A stretch of 64,000 bases of DNA from Prochlorococcus sp. AG-412-I05 (GTDB lineage Bacteria; Cyanobacteriota; Cyanobacteriia; PCC-6307; Cyanobiaceae), in assembly GCA_003214855.1 (NCBI GenBank), contig QCLC01000001.1:1-64000 (forward strand), given 5' to 3'. The stretch's first letter is position 1. Every line of letters starts with the position of its first letter. The position numbers and the translations under genes are program-made. This document shows, in pieces, positions 1 to 11,509 of this stretch. Under the pieces are notes generated by a model. The model had not been told where the DNA came from and did not search any database. It saw only the letters and a list, made by a program, of their open reading frames with translations.

Positions 1-2
1 CT

Positions 3-2165
3 CCAGCCACGGAGATCTTGGTTGACGATGATGTGCAGGTGGAAGAGGTGGCCACTCCTGAAGGCGTTGTCGAGGAAAGCCTAGAGGTCGAGCAGATTCA
101 GATCACCCCTGCTGAGCAGCAAGAGCAGCCTTTCAACGCATCTGAACAGCTGCCTGAGGAGCCTCGTGTTTTGATCACCGAGGTGATCATCGCAGGGATC
201 GAAGGCCATCCTGAGCAAGAGCGTGTAGAACTCGCCGCTTATGACGCCATGGTTGTGCGTCCTGGCAGTCGTGTAACTAGAGATGAGCTCAAACGTGATC
301 TCGATGCGATTTACGCCACGGGCTGGTTCTCTGATGTGCGCATTGAGCCGAGTGACGGCCCTTTAGGGGTTCAGCTCCTGGTGCAGGTGCAGCCCAATCC
401 ATTGCTCACCAAAGTGGAGCTTGATCCACTTGATGTTGAGCTTTCTGAATCTGTGATTGAGGAAACATTCAGCCCCGACTACGGCAGGACTCTCAATCTC
501 AATGAACTGCAAGCTCGTATGAAGGAGTTGCAGCAGTGGTACGCAAACGAGGGCTATTCCTTGGCTCGGGTCACCGGGCCCACGCGCGTTTCTCCAGAGG
601 GAGTGGTGCAGCTCAAGGTGATCCAGGGCACTGTGTCAGGGGTGGAAGTGCAGTTCCTTAATAAGGAAGGTGATTCCACCGATGAAAAGGGTGAGCCGAT
701 TAATGGCAAGACCAAACCCTGGGTGATTACTCGAGAGATATCAATCAAGCCTGGCGAGGTGTTTAATCGAAATCAGCTTGAGGCAGATATTAAGCGGCTC
801 TATGGCACATCTCTTTTCAGTGATGTCAAAGTCACTCTGAAACCTGTTGCTGGTAAACCAGGCAATGTGACAATCATTCTTGGCATTGTTGAGCAGTCCA
901 CCGGTTCGCTCTCAGGTGGTCTGGGTTATAGCCAGAGTCAGGGTGTTTTTGGCCAGATACAACTTCAAGACAGCAATCTTCTTGGTCGTGCCTGGAATAT
1001 GGCATTGAACATTACCTACGGTCAGTATGGCGGTTTAGGAAGCATTTCATTTACGGATCCATGGATTAAAGGTGATGCTCATCGCACGTCATTCCGTACC
1101 TCTTTATTTTTAAGTCGTGAGGTGCCGCAAGTTTTTCAGAGCCAAAATAATGGCAATATTCGTACCCTTAAAGATTACTATGATGGTGGCTCTAGTTACG
1201 CATATGATATAGATGAAAAGGATAACCCTGCGGGAAGGAAATTTGATTCAGTTTCTGATGCAGAGAACGCAGACTCAAATGCTAGTTGGTTTGACTATGA
1301 AGGGAATTCTGTTGCTTTGCAGAGAATTGGTGGCAATATAATTTTTGCAAGACCTCTTAATGGTGGTGATCCATACAAGAAAGCACCTTGGAATGTCTTG
1401 GCTGGCTTGAATATTCAGAAGGTCAGGCCGATCAACTTCTCTGGTGATAACCGTCCTTATGGTGTGGCAAATGATGACATTAAGGATGGCCGTGTGCCTG
1501 ATGATGATGTGATTTGCATCGCTTTTGATTGTGCAGATGAAAACAACCTTCTTGGCGTGCGAGTCGCGGCTACTTATAATAATTTGAATGACCCTCGTAA
1601 TCCAACTTCTGGCAACTTCTTTAGTTTTGGTACTGAGCAATTTGTATCTGTAGGGGAGCATTCGCCGACCTTTAACCGGCTTCGGACTAGCTATACACAT
1701 TTCATTCCAGTTAATTGGTTGAAGCTTGCCAAGGGCTGTCGTCCTAAACCAGGGGAACAGGAAAATTGTCCTCAGGCTCTTGCTTTTCAGGTTAAGGCAG
1801 GCACGGTTTTAGGCGATCTGCCTCCTTATGAGGCTTTCTGTCTTGGTGGATCTAATTCGGTACGAGGATGGAGTGATTGTGATTTATCTGTGGGCCGAAG
1901 CTTTGTTGAAGCGACGATTGAATATCGATTCCCGATTTGGAATATCGTCTCTGGTGAGGTTTTCGTAGATGGCGGTACTGATTTAGGTTCCCAAGAGAAT
2001 GTTCCAGGTAAGCCAGGCAAGCTTCTCGACAAGCCTGGTTCTGGTTTCTCGCTCGGTTCTGGTCTGATTGTTACCACTCCTGTAGGGCCATTGCGCCTTG
2101 AGGTTGCAACACAGGATTTCACCGATGAGTGGCGCTTTAATCTCGGGGTGGGCTGGAAGTTCTAG
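3..2165 (+). CDS. bamA: Outer membrane protein assembly factor BamA / Omp85 (Toc75-like), probably 5'-truncated by the window
   Basis: POTRA-like N-terminal repeats and C-terminal Omp85 barrel (SVRGWSDCDLSVGRSFVEATIEYRFPIW...GPLRLEVA...FNLGVGWKF). The frame is open back to the window edge, so the true start is probably upstream. Followed by the lpx cluster. Confidence 0.93.
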   Translation, partial: PATEILVDDDVQVEEVATPEGVVEESLEVEQIQITPAEQQEQPFNASEQLPEEPRVLITEVIIAGIEGHPEQERVELAAYDAMVVRPGSRVTRDELKRDLDAIYATGWFSDVRIEPSDGPLGVQLLVQVQPNPLLTKVELDPLDVELSESVIEETFSPDYGRTLNLNELQARMKELQQWYANEGYSLARVTGPTRVSPEGVVQLKVIQGTVSGVEVQFLNKEGDSTDEKGEPINGKTKPWVITREISIKPGEVFNRNQLEADIKRLYGTSLFSDVKVTLKPVAGKPGNVTIILGIVEQSTGSLSGGLGYSQSQGVFGQIQLQDSNLLGRAWNMALNITYGQYGGLGSISFTDPWIKGDAHRTSFRTSLFLSREVPQVFQSQNNGNIRTLKDYYDGGSSYAYDIDEKDNPAGRKFDSVSDAENADSNASWFDYEGNSVALQRIGGNIIFARPLNGGDPYKKAPWNVLAGLNIQKVRPINFSGDNRPYGVANDDIKDGRVPDDDVICIAFDCADENNLLGVRVAATYNNLNDPRNPTSGNFFSFGTEQFVSVGEHSPTFNRLRTSYTHFIPVNWLKLAKGCRPKPGEQENCPQALAFQVKAGTVLGDLPPYEAFCLGGSNSVRGWSDCDLSVGRSFVEATIEYRFPIWNIVSGEVFVDGGTDLGSQENVPGKPGKLLDKPGSGFSLGSGLIVTTPVGPLRLEVATQDFTDEWRFNLGVGWKF

Positions 2166-3022
2166 TGGCTTTTTGGCCTACGAGTTATGACCGTGCTTGG
2201 ACCCTAGGCGGAGCTGTCTCAAGACGAGGGATTGGGCTTCATGGTGGGGAGGTCGCCGAAGTGCGTTTACAGCCTTCGGCGCAAGTTGGCTTCCATGTCT
2301 CCTGGCTGGACAACAGCGACCCACCAGTCACTTTGGGACCACATCAGGTTCGCGATAGTCAGCTTTGCACCACTTTGGAACTGGGCGACCGCCATTTAGG
2401 CACGGTGGAACATCTACTTGCGGCCTTAGCGGGCTGTGGCTTGACCCATGTGGAGATCCAGGTTGGTGGTGAGGAAATACCGCTGCTTGATGGTTCAGCT
2501 CTGGGCTGGGTGGAGGCAATAGCAGAGGTGGGCCTTACTCCTGCTGCAACCCCTCGTGCCGATCCGCTCGTGCTTGAGCATGCTTTGGTGTGTCATCGCG
2601 GTAGCAGTGTGATCACAGCGACACCCGCCGAGCGCTTCAATGTTGTTGGTGTGATTGATTTCCCCCAAGCTGCTATTGGTCATCAGATGCTGGCGATTGA
2701 GCTCACTCCAGAGGGGTTTACTGAACAGATTGCTCCGGCGAGAACATTTGGCTTTCGCGAACAGGTGGATCAGCTCTTAGCGGCGGGCCTCATCCAGGGG
2801 GGTGCCCTCGACAATGCCTTGGTTTGTGATGGTGATCACTGGTTGAATCCTCCACTGCGATTTGCTGATGAACCAGTACGCCATAAGCTCTTGGACTTGA
2901 TCGGAGACCTTGCACTTGTGGGATTCCCTCAGGCTCAGGTTCTCGTCTATCGGGGGTCCCATGGACTCCATAACGATCTGGCGAATGCTCTCCTTGCCGT
3001 ATGTCCTGTGACTGTCTCTTGA
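2165..3022 (+). CDS. lpxC: UDP-3-O-acyl-N-acetylglucosamine deacetylase
   Basis: LpxC motifs ([71 protein letters not shown]); lpx operon context. Confidence 0.97.
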   Translation: MAFWPTSYDRAWTLGGAVSRRGIGLHGGEVAEVRLQPSAQVGFHVSWLDNSDPPVTLGPHQVRDSQLCTTLELGDRHLGTVEHLLAALAGCGLTHVEIQVGGEEIPLLDGSALGWVEAIAEVGLTPAATPRADPLVLEHALVCHRGSSVITATPAERFNVVGVIDFPQAAIGHQMLAIELTPEGFTEQIAPARTFGFREQVDQLLAAGLIQGGALDNALVCDGDHWLNPPLRFADEPVRHKLLDLIGDLALVGFPQAQVLVYRGSHGLHNDLANALLAVCPVTVS

Positions 3023-3474
3023 CCGATCCCTCTCCAAATCCTGCTGTGTTGACAAGTGAGCAGATCATGGGGCTGCTGCCTCATCGTTATCCGTTCGCTC
3101 TGGTTGATCGTGTTGTGCTCCATGAACCTGGCCAGCGGGCTGTTGCGATCAAAAATGTGACCCTCAATGAACCTCAGTTTCAGGGTCATTTCCCTGGTCG
3201 TCCTTTGATGCCTGGGGTCTTGATCGTTGAGGCGATGGCCCAGGTAGGTGGTTTGATCGTGGCCCAGATGCCAGATCTGCCCAAGGGATTATTCGTGTTT
3301 GCAGGTATCGATGCAGTTCGTTTCCGCCGACCGGTGGTGCCAGGAGATCAGCTCACGATTAGCTGCGAGCTGCTTAGCTTGAAGCGGCAGCGCTTTGGCA
3401 AGGTCAGGGGGGAAGCCAGGGTGGAGGGTCAGCTGGTTTGCTCTGGTGAGTTGATGTTTTCCTTGGTGGACTGA
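3001..3474 (+). CDS. fabZ: 3-hydroxyacyl-ACP dehydratase FabZ
   Basis: [14 protein letters not shown] and [18 protein letters not shown] motifs; overlaps the lpxC end. Confidence 0.97.
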   Translation: MSCDCLLTDPSPNPAVLTSEQIMGLLPHRYPFALVDRVVLHEPGQRAVAIKNVTLNEPQFQGHFPGRPLMPGVLIVEAMAQVGGLIVAQMPDLPKGLFVFAGIDAVRFRRPVVPGDQLTISCELLSLKRQRFGKVRGEARVEGQLVCSGELMFSLVD

Positions 3475-3479
3475 GGATC

Positions 3480-4331
3480 ATGAGCGAGGTGAGCAAACTC
3501 TCAGCGATCACTGCCGAAAAAAAGCCTCAGGTTCACCCTGCGGCTGTGGTGGATCCTCGTGCTGAGCTCGCTTCCGGTGTCATTGTTGGGCCGGGGGCAG
3601 TGATTGGACCTGAGGTGAAGATTGGTCCTGATACCTGGATTGGTCCCCATGTGGTGCTCGATGGCCGTTTGACCCTTGGCGCCAATAACCGGGTTTTCCC
3701 CGGAGCCTGCCTTGGTCTTGAGCCACAGGACCTCAAGTATCGCGGCGCACCCACAGAGGTGGTGATTGGCGATGCCAACACAATTAGGGAATACGTCACT
3801 ATCAACCGGGCCACGGAGGAAGGTGAACAGACCAGGATCGGTGATCACAACTTGTTGATGGCCTATTGCCACCTTGGTCACAACTGTGAGCTGGGCAATG
3901 GGATTGTGATGTCGAATGGAATTCAAGTGGCTGGTCATGTCGTGGTCGAAGACCGGGCCGTGATCGGCGGCTGCTTAGGAATTCACCAGTTCGTTCACAT
4001 TGGCAGTCTTGCCATGGTTGGAGGTATGACAAGGGTTGATCGCGATGTCCCCCCGTACTGCCTCGCCGAAGGGCATCCAGGTCGACTGAGGGGGCTTAAT
4101 CGCGTTGGTCTGCGGCGCAGTGGTCTGAAGACTCAAGAGGGAGGAGAGCTTGGCCAGTTGCAGGAGACTTGGAATCTGCTGTTTCGATCTGACCATGTCT
4201 TTGTTGAGGGGTTGCGGCTTGCTCGACAAGAGCAGTTGATGCCAGCGGCTGAACACCTCTGTGCCTTTCTGGAGGCCTCGATTGAGAAGGGACGTCGCGG
4301 TCCTATGCCCGCGATGTCTTTAAGTCGCTGA
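3480..4331 (+). CDS. lpxA: Acyl-ACP--UDP-N-acetylglucosamine O-acyltransferase
   Basis: Hexapeptide repeats and [25 protein letters not shown]...[15 protein letters not shown]; LpxA C-terminus. Confidence 0.97.
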   Translation: MSEVSKLSAITAEKKPQVHPAAVVDPRAELASGVIVGPGAVIGPEVKIGPDTWIGPHVVLDGRLTLGANNRVFPGACLGLEPQDLKYRGAPTEVVIGDANTIREYVTINRATEEGEQTRIGDHNLLMAYCHLGHNCELGNGIVMSNGIQVAGHVVVEDRAVIGGCLGIHQFVHIGSLAMVGGMTRVDRDVPPYCLAEGHPGRLRGLNRVGLRRSGLKTQEGGELGQLQETWNLLFRSDHVFVEGLRLARQEQLMPAAEHLCAFLEASIEKGRRGPMPAMSLSR

Positions 4332-5509
4332 TGGTGCGCTTGCTGATCAGCACTGGCGAGGTCTCTGGTGATTTGCAGGGAAGTCTCTTGATTCAAGCTC
4401 TCCAAAGGGAGGTTGAACGGCGTTCCTTACCGCTTGAGTTGATGGCCCTTGGAGGTCCCCGCATGCAGGCTTCTGGTGCAGAACTGCTTGCTGATACGGC
4501 TCCGATGGGTGCGATTGGACTTTGGGAGGCCCTGCCTCTGGTGCTCCCTACTTTGCGACTTCAGTCTCGGGTGGATCATGTGCTCAAGCAGCGACCACCC
4601 GATGCCGTGGTGCTGATCGATTACATGGGGGCCAACGTGCGTCTGGGGAACAAGTTGCGGCGCTGGTTTCCCAGGGTGCCGATCATTTACTACATCGCTC
4701 CTCAGGAATGGGCTTGGCGTTTTGGCGATGGCGGCACCACTCAGCTGCTGAGTTTCACCGACAGAATCTTGGCGATCTTTCCCGTTGAAGCTGAGTTCTA
4801 TTCCCAGCGGGGTGCCGAGGTGACTTGGGTCGGTCATCCATTACTCGATACGGTGAGTGTGCTGCCTGATCGTCAGCAGGCGCGGGAGCGGCTTGGCTTG
4901 AAGCCTGGCCAAAGATTGTTATTGCTTTTACCGGCTTCCCGGCAACAGGAACTTCGTTACTTGATGCCGACTCTCGCCAAGGCAGCAGCTTTGCTTCAGC
5001 AGCGTGACCCATCCCTTGAGGTGATTGTTCCTGCAGGATTAGCAAGTTTTGAGAAGTCTTTGCAGGAGGCTCTTGAGGCAGCGGCAGTTCGAGGGCGAGT
5101 CCTTTCGGCTCAGCAGGCCGATGAACTCAAACCAATGCTTTATGCGGCTGCTGATCTTGCCCTCGGCAAATCAGGCACCGTCAATATTGAGATGGCCTTG
5201 CGTGGCGTTCCCCAGGTGGTGGGCTACAAGGTGAGTCGGATCACAGCATTTGTGGCTCGACACTTTTTGCGCTTTCGGGTGGACCATATCTCGCCGGTGA
5301 ATCTGTTGCTGAAGGAACGGCTTGTGCCGGAATTACTACAGGATGAGTTGACTGCAGAAGCACTTGTGCAGGCAGCTATCCCTTTATTGGAGGATCCTGC
5401 CCAGCGTCATGAGATGCTCGAGGGCTATCGGCGATTGCGCCAGACGCTTGGCGTTCCAGGTGTTACCGATAGAGCAGCCAAGGAAATCCTTGATTTAACC
5501 AAGACATGA
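4331..5509 (+). CDS. lpxB: Lipid-A-disaccharide synthase
   Basis: [12 protein letters not shown]-terminus, [35 protein letters not shown]; operon context. Confidence 0.96.
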   Translation: MVRLLISTGEVSGDLQGSLLIQALQREVERRSLPLELMALGGPRMQASGAELLADTAPMGAIGLWEALPLVLPTLRLQSRVDHVLKQRPPDAVVLIDYMGANVRLGNKLRRWFPRVPIIYYIAPQEWAWRFGDGGTTQLLSFTDRILAIFPVEAEFYSQRGAEVTWVGHPLLDTVSVLPDRQQARERLGLKPGQRLLLLLPASRQQELRYLMPTLAKAAALLQQRDPSLEVIVPAGLASFEKSLQEALEAAAVRGRVLSAQQADELKPMLYAAADLALGKSGTVNIEMALRGVPQVVGYKVSRITAFVARHFLRFRVDHISPVNLLLKERLVPELLQDELTAEALVQAAIPLLEDPAQRHEMLEGYRRLRQTLGVPGVTDRAAKEILDLTKT

Positions 5510-6177
5510 AGACAACGTTTCGACCTTTGAGGAGAGGGTGGATTGCCATCTTTCTCTGTGTTGCCGTACTTGGCTTGCCGCTTCAAGTTTTGGCGTCAGT
5601 CGAGGAAGCCGTTTTTGCCGGGGGCTGCTTCTGGTGTCTTGAGCATGATCTGGAGGGATTAACCGGTGTGATTTCTGCTGAGAGTGGTTACACAGGTGGT
5701 GATTTGCCTCGCCCCACCTACCGCCAGGTGAGCTCTAAAACCACAGGTCATCAAGAGGCCGTACGGGTGCGATTTGATGCCGCTCAAATCAGTTATGCCG
5801 AGTTGCTACGCAGCTATTGGCGCAATGTTGACCCTCTTGATGGTGATGGTCAATTTTGTGATCAAGGTGACTCTTATCGACCTGTGATCTTCACCCGAGA
5901 TGATCAGCAGGCCAGCGAGGCTCGTGAGAGTGCTGATGCTGCGGCTTTGGAGCTGGCCCAGCCCATGAGCAATCTGAGAGTTGAGATCAAACCTTTAAGC
6001 GAATTCTGGTTGGCTGAGGATTACCACCAGAATTACGCTGAGCTCAATAGCATCAAATACAACTTCTATCGATACAGTTGTGGCCGCGACCGTCGGCTCG
6101 ATCAGCTATGGGGTGACAGAGCACGAACCGGCGTGCCATGGCAGCGCTCAGACAAAGCAAATCTAAGGAAAAAATAA
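5506..6177 (+). CDS. msrA: Peptide-methionine (S)-S-oxide reductase with N-terminal signal-like segment
   Basis: [31 protein letters not shown] active-site motif; EDYHQNY; hydrophobic N-terminus ending in VLAS. Confidence 0.95.
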   Translation: MKTTFRPLRRGWIAIFLCVAVLGLPLQVLASVEEAVFAGGCFWCLEHDLEGLTGVISAESGYTGGDLPRPTYRQVSSKTTGHQEAVRVRFDAAQISYAELLRSYWRNVDPLDGDGQFCDQGDSYRPVIFTRDDQQASEARESADAAALELAQPMSNLRVEIKPLSEFWLAEDYHQNYAELNSIKYNFYRYSCGRDRRLDQLWGDRARTGVPWQRSDKANLRKK

Positions 6178-6289
6178 AATCAAGATAGCCTTTGAAATCG
6201 GGTAGCTCGCAGTGAAGATGCGGGTTTCCACCCATCCCTATGGCTGAAAAAGTTGCTTAACATCTACTGGAGATTTAAGTAGGAGATGT

Positions 6290-6502
6290 ATGTATCTGCT
6301 GACCGTTAAGGATGGACTAGTGACTCGGCATGTTGGCCCGTACCCTTCTCCGAAGCAGGCTTCCGATGACTTGGAAAGGGTTTTGGAGTCTTTTTCTGAA
6401 CGAGCACGTTGGCAGATTCATGCGTTGGAATGCCCCAAGACCCTTTCGCTTTCAGAGCGGATTCATGCCAGGAATGGGACGATGAATGTTGCAGCCTCAT
6501 GA
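6290..6502 (+). CDS. Small hypothetical protein
   Basis: 70-aa ORF with coherent composition, AGGAG upstream (taggagatgt) and no overlapping gene. Confidence 0.5.
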   Translation: MYLLTVKDGLVTRHVGPYPSPKQASDDLERVLESFSERARWQIHALECPKTLSLSERIHARNGTMNVAAS

Positions 6503-6806
6503 GTTAGGCGCTCTTTCCTTCTCCCTCTGGCTTTGATGCTCAAAGCTTCTTTGATGAGATCGCTATCGAATACCAGCTCAAGGACTGTCGTCATTCAAGC
6601 CAGTTCAATATTACCCATCAGAATTCAGGGCCCCGATTCTGATCAAGCAAGCGAAAACTCTTTGCTGATCAATTTTCTGTATAGGTTGCTAGCTCCATGC
6701 ATGAGCATGGCCAACCCTGCGCGACCTTGAGCGATCAACGTTGTAATCGTGTTGTGATTCCTTCTTCAGCTCATTTTTCGCTGAGTTGCATGCAACGCCT
6801 CTTGAC

Positions 6807-8327
6807 TCAAGACTGACTACAAATCCAATTCACCAAAGTGCGAACCCCGTAGCCGGTGGCACCAGATGGATTGAGGCCACGGCCCTTTTCAGACCAGACC
6901 GTTCCGGCGATGTCGATATGGGCCCATGGGATGGAGGCCTCAACAAACTCTTTGAGGAAAAGGGCCGCGGTAATTGATCCGCCCGGACGGGGTCCTGTGT
7001 TCTTGAGGTCAGCGAGGTTGGATTTGAGACCCTCTCGATAGGAGCTTGGCAATGGCATGCGCCACAGGCCTTCGCCGGCCGCCTCGGCGGCAGCGGTTAG
7101 GCCCTCAGCCAGGGGGTCATGACCTGTCCAAAGGCCAGCGATCTCTTCGCCAAGTGCGATAACGCAAGCCCCTGTAAGGGTTGCTAAATCCACGATTGCG
7201 TCTGGTTCGAGTCCGCAGGTGTATACCAGTGCATCGGCAAGGGTCAGACGCCCTTCGGCATCGGTGTTGTTGATCTCGATGGTGGTGCCGTTTGAGGCCC
7301 GCACGATGTCTCCTGGATGGACAGCGGATCCATTCACCATGTTTTCGCAGGCTGCCACGATCACGTGCACTTCCACTCCCTTGGGTCGCAGTTCTGCAAT
7401 CGCTCGGGCTGCCCCAAGTACAGCTGCGCTGCCGCCCATGTCGAATTTCATCAGATCGATCTGGGCTGCTCCAACCTTGAGGTTGTATCCACCGGAATCG
7501 AATGTCAGTCCCTTGCCTACAAGGGCCAGTCGTCGTTGAACTGGTCCTTGAGGGCGATAGGTGAGGTGAATGAATTTTGGCTCCAGATCAGAACCTTGAG
7601 AGACAGCTAGGTAGGCACCCATTTCCCGTTCGGCGCAGTCAGACCGTTCCAGCACAGTGCACTCGAGGCCGTGTTCGTGGGCAAGTTGAATCGCTGTTTG
7701 GGCGAGGACCGCAGGGGTAAGACTGTTGGCAGGAGCCGCAACCAGCTGCCTTGCTAGCTCCACTCCCGCACAGGTGGGGTGAACGGCTTGAAGATCTTTG
7801 CCGGCTGAATCGGGCAGACCAATGAGCTCCAATTTTGTTGGCGTAGAGCGGGGCTCAGGAGCACTGCGAAAGCGGAGGTCTTTATAGAGTGAAAGGCGAA
7901 CGGCTTCTGCGACGGCCCTTGCGGCAGATGCCGCATCTAAGGGCTCCCAGGGGAGCATCATCCCCAGGGTCCCACTGCATCCGAGGCTTGCTTTCGCTCC
8001 CAGGGCGGCCGCCTTGCGAAGGTCGTCAAGCCTCATCTTCTGTGGTTCTCCGAGCCCTACGAGCACCAGCAGGTTTGGCTTGTTTTGGAGCAGTTGAACG
8101 GTGGCGATTTCTCCTGATTTGCCTTTGAACATCTGCTTCTCAAGGCTCTGCATCAGAGAGCCTTTGCAGAGTGTTTCCAGCTCGTTTAAACGTTCCTCCA
8201 TCTTTTCCTCAAACATGCCCACCATGAGCACATCGCCAGTCCAGCTCTGCAAGGTTGCTGGAAAAAGGCAAATCTCCATGGGATGTTGATGAGGTGGCGC
8301 GATGTTAGCCGTGCCGTTTAGTTGCAT
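6807..8327 (-). CDS. pepA: Leucyl aminopeptidase (M17)
   Basis: VGKGLTFDSGGYNLK, NTDAEGRLTLADALVY and LATLTGACVIALG motifs. Confidence 0.96.
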   Translation of the reverse strand: MQLNGTANIAPPHQHPMEICLFPATLQSWTGDVLMVGMFEEKMEERLNELETLCKGSLMQSLEKQMFKGKSGEIATVQLLQNKPNLLVLVGLGEPQKMRLDDLRKAAALGAKASLGCSGTLGMMLPWEPLDAASAARAVAEAVRLSLYKDLRFRSAPEPRSTPTKLELIGLPDSAGKDLQAVHPTCAGVELARQLVAAPANSLTPAVLAQTAIQLAHEHGLECTVLERSDCAEREMGAYLAVSQGSDLEPKFIHLTYRPQGPVQRRLALVGKGLTFDSGGYNLKVGAAQIDLMKFDMGGSAAVLGAARAIAELRPKGVEVHVIVAACENMVNGSAVHPGDIVRASNGTTIEINNTDAEGRLTLADALVYTCGLEPDAIVDLATLTGACVIALGEEIAGLWTGHDPLAEGLTAAAEAAGEGLWRMPLPSSYREGLKSNLADLKNTGPRPGGSITAALFLKEFVEASIPWAHIDIAGTVWSEKGRGLNPSGATGYGVRTLVNWICSQS

Positions 8328-8977
8328 TCAGCTGTGAACGGGGTGCTCCAGCGAGCTCTTGTTTCTTTGTTGAACGGTGGCAACCAGCGCTGGATCAGTT
8401 GTTGTTCGAGCTGTCGACGGGCTTTGGTGCTCTCGGGAACATCACTCCAAAAACGGATGCTGAGCTGGCTTGTTAGTCCTGCCTTGGCAAGGGCTTCGGC
8501 ATAGGCCGCCAGGTAGGCCTTGCAATCATGCTCACCCTTCCAGCGGCGATCTGCAGCAATCGTTTCGCCCACATAAAGCAATAAAGGAGTGTTGAGTTCT
8601 GCTGGGCGGTCCATCACCAGATAAACGGCTGGGCCATGGTGAGGGCTGTTAGGCCAGCGCCAGAAGCTCAGGGGGAGAGGGGTGAGCTGCAGGGGCTTCA
8701 ATTGGTCGATGACTGTTTCGTGATCGCTACCAAACAGCGAGCTCTGCTGAGCGATGTCTGGCTCTCCTTGGAAGAGATCGGCTTGATGGCCTTGAATGCG
8801 CCTCTGCCAGCTTTGTAACAGGTCGCGGCTAAGAATGAGCTCCTGGCGGGGGGCGAGCCCTGCGGATAGAACTTGGTTTGGGAATAGGTGGCCCTGACCA
8901 CGCGCTGTTTCCATCGATTGATCACCTTGGCAGAAGCTTTGTAGCTGCGCTTGTTGGCTCAAAGTGAAAGATGCCAA
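8318..8977 (-). CDS. GIY-YIG-like nuclease-fold protein
   Basis: GPAVYLVMDRPAELNTPLLLYVGET...RRWKGEH...RRQLEQQLIQRWLPPFNKE resembles a GIY-YIG core; overlaps the pepA start. Confidence 0.65.
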   Translation of the reverse strand: MASFTLSQQAQLQSFCQGDQSMETARGQGHLFPNQVLSAGLAPRQELILSRDLLQSWQRRIQGHQADLFQGEPDIAQQSSLFGSDHETVIDQLKPLQLTPLPLSFWRWPNSPHHGPAVYLVMDRPAELNTPLLLYVGETIAADRRWKGEHDCKAYLAAYAEALAKAGLTSQLSIRFWSDVPESTKARRQLEQQLIQRWLPPFNKETRARWSTPFTAECN

Positions 8978-9033
8978 TCACCCTTTGGGGATCGCTCATT
9001 CAGGCTGACGTTACCGAGTTAGTGAAGGCAGAG

Positions 9034-9855
9034 TTATTGCCAACGTGGCAGTCTTTGAGGTAACTCCACCAGCCCATCACGAAAAGCCACCACTACGGCA
9101 TGGGTGCGATCTCGTGCTGGCAATTTTTGCAGCAGGTTGTGCACATGGCTCTTGACCGTATCGATCGAGAGATAGAGCTCATCGGCAATGTTCTGATTGC
9201 TCATCCCTTTACAGATTCCTCGAAGCACATCTCCCTCGCGCAAGCTGAGGTTGTCGATTTTGCTGCTGGTCTTGCCATTGCCGAGACGACCGTGACGTAA
9301 AACTCCTGCAACCACACTGTCTAAGTAGGTTCCATCGCTTTCGATTGCGCTTAGAGCTGCCAGCAGGGTGCCACTGCCGACGAGCTCATGGGCACAGAGG
9401 CCATCGCAATGGGCTTCGATTGCATCCAGCAGGGTGCGTAATACAGGTCGTTGAATCAGCATCAGGGCCTTGAGATCAGGCTTGAGCTGTTTTGCTTTAC
9501 GGACCAGGCTTGGGCCATTCCCGCTCTCCAGTAGATCGGTGCAGATCAGGAGATCTGCATTAGAGCTTTTCAGGCAACGGAGGGTTTCGTCCTCACCGGT
9601 TGCAGCGCCCACTAGGGGACCTAGACAATCAAACCAGCCCACCCAACTTGTGATTAAAACGCGATCGGCTGTGGCGACAACTGTGCGACTGCGACGTAGC
9701 AGGGGATGACTTTGTTGACTTGTTTTCTGGAGAGAAGAGATCCGGGGAGTGATGTCCACTGGTTGCAACCAGGTAACAGGAGTGGTTAGAGCCTCATCAT
9801 GGAGATTACGTTGATCCGCACTGTTTCTGACGTCGAGAATTTTGCACAATTCCAA
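9034..9855 (-). CDS. LuxR/NarL-type regulator with receiver-like N-terminus
   Basis: C-terminal HTH LREGDVLRGICKGMSNQNIADELYLSIDTVKSHVHNLLQKLPARDRTHAVVVAFRDGLV. Confidence 0.85.
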   Translation of the reverse strand: MELCKILDVRNSADQRNLHDEALTTPVTWLQPVDITPRISSLQKTSQQSHPLLRRSRTVVATADRVLITSWVGWFDCLGPLVGAATGEDETLRCLKSSNADLLICTDLLESGNGPSLVRKAKQLKPDLKALMLIQRPVLRTLLDAIEAHCDGLCAHELVGSGTLLAALSAIESDGTYLDSVVAGVLRHGRLGNGKTSSKIDNLSLREGDVLRGICKGMSNQNIADELYLSIDTVKSHVHNLLQKLPARDRTHAVVVAFRDGLVELPQRLPRWQ

Positions 9856-9875
9856 TCAACAAGCCCAGGGCGTTC

Positions 9876-10202
9876 ATGGCCTTCTTTGAATCGGAGATTG
9901 TTCAGGAGGAGGCCAAGCGGCTGTTCACCGACTATCAACAGCTGATGCAACTCGGTTCTGAATATGGAAAGTTTGATCGGGAGGGTAAAAAAAAGTTCAT
10001 CGAGACCATGGAGGAGTTGATGCAGCGCTATCGCGTGTTTATGAAGCGTTTTGAGCTCTCCGAGGATTTTCAGGCAAAGATGACTGTTGAACAGCTGCGC
10101 ACTCAGTTGGGCCAGTTCGGGATTACGCCTGAACAGATGTTTGAGCAGATGAATCAAACCTTGACCCGGATGAAGACAGAGCTTGAGAAGGACTCTGGAT
10201 GA
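9876..10202 (+). CDS. DUF1825-type cyanobacterial conserved protein
   Basis: 108-aa FFESEIVQEEAKRLFTDYQQLMQLGSEYGKFDREGKKKFIETMEELMQRYRVFMKRFELSEDFQAKMT; typical of the cyanobacterial DUF1825 family from memory. Confidence 0.75.
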   Translation: MAFFESEIVQEEAKRLFTDYQQLMQLGSEYGKFDREGKKKFIETMEELMQRYRVFMKRFELSEDFQAKMTVEQLRTQLGQFGITPEQMFEQMNQTLTRMKTELEKDSG

Positions 10203-10261
10203 AAGTGATGACTCGCTGACTCGCTACCCGTACGATCCGCTCAACTAGAGATCCTCTACCG

Positions 10262-11509
10262 ATGCCGGAGACGTCGATCATCATGCCGGCCTGGTTGGAG
10301 CGGGGCATGGTTGACTTGTTCCCTTCAGGCCAATGGGGGGACGCTGATCAGCAACTTGCGACTCGTCTTGATGAGGCCCGGGAACAAAACCGACCCCTGA
10401 GGGTCAAGCTTGGTATTGATCCCACTGGTCGTGATATCCATCTGGGACACAGCATCCTGTTTCGCAAACTGAGAGCTTTTCAGGATGCGGGGCATACAGC
10501 AGTGTTGATTATTGGCGATTTCACTGCACGAATCGGTGACCCAACCGGCAAGAGCAGCACCAGAGTGCAGCTCACCTCTGAGCAGATTGAGGACAATGCG
10601 AAGACCTATCTTGCCCAGTTGGGTCAGGGGCAGTCAGCGGAAAAAGCGCTGCTCGATTTCACAACCCCTGGGCGCCTGGAAGTACGACGTAATACTGAGT
10701 GGTTGGCTGACTTGGATTTGCCCGAAGTGATTGGTTTGTTGGGCACTGCCACGGTTGGGCAAATGCTGGCTAAAGAAGACTTTGGCAATCGTTATGGCTC
10801 AGGTGTTCCGATAGCTCTGCATGAGTTTCTTTATCCCCTCTTGCAGGGTTACGACTCGGTAGCGGTGCAGGCAGATGTGGAACTTGGGGGGACTGATCAG
10901 AAATTCAATGTCGCCATGGGGCGGGATCTTCAGCGTCATTTCGATCAGCGCCCTCAGTTTGGGCTGCTCCTTCCAATTCTGGCTGGCCTGGATGGGGTTC
11001 AAAAGATGAGCAAGAGCCTCTCTAACACTGTGGGACTGAATGAGGACCCCCTTTCCATGTATTCCAAGTTGGAGAAGGTCCCTGATGCCCTTGTCAGCAG
11101 TTATGTGGTTTTGCTTACCGATCTCGACCCTGAAGCTTTACCTGTCAATCCGCGTGAACGGCAGAAGGCCATGGCCCTTGCGGTCACGGCCAGCCGTCAT
11201 GGCATCGCGGCGGCTGAAGCAGCCCAGAATGATGCAGCCATATTGGTTTCCGGCTCTCAAGATGATGCAGCATCTGTCCCAGAAGCGTTGCTTGCGGATG
11301 TGAATTTTCCGGCCAAGGCCTTTTATCTTTTAAGTGCGCTTGGCCTTTGTGCGAGCAGTAGCGAGGCTCGGCGTCAAATCAAGGGGGGTGCGGTACGCCT
11401 AGATGGCGAAAAAATTAACGATCCCAATTTGGAGTTCACTGACTCCAGCATGCTGATGGGCAAGGTGCTGCAAGTGGGCAAGAAAACCTTTCGTCGTTTG
11501 ACGCGTTGA
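10262..11509 (+). CDS. tyrS: Tyrosyl-tRNA synthetase
   Basis: [47 protein letters not shown] and a C-terminal S4-like domain. Confidence 0.97.
   Translation: MPETSIIMPAWLERGMVDLFPSGQWGDADQQLATRLDEAREQNRPLRVKLGIDPTGRDIHLGHSILFRKLRAFQDAGHTAVLIIGDFTARIGDPTGKSSTRVQLTSEQIEDNAKTYLAQLGQGQSAEKALLDFTTPGRLEVRRNTEWLADLDLPEVIGLLGTATVGQMLAKEDFGNRYGSGVPIALHEFLYPLLQGYDSVAVQADVELGGTDQKFNVAMGRDLQRHFDQRPQFGLLLPILAGLDGVQKMSKSLSNTVGLNEDPLSMYSKLEKVPDALVSSYVVLLTDLDPEALPVNPRERQKAMALAVTASRHGIAAAEAAQNDAAILVSGSQDDAASVPEALLADVNFPAKAFYLLSALGLCASSSEARRQIKGGAVRLDGEKINDPNLEFTDSSMLMGKVLQVGKKTFRRLTR

Noticed and set aside
1275-1700. 141-aa minus-strand ORF inside bamA
   Set aside because: Antisense to the conserved Omp85 barrel; no protein-like features.
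6533-6730. 65-aa + ORF in the gap before pepA
   Set aside because: Composition not convincing, no ribosome-binding site or family recognised.
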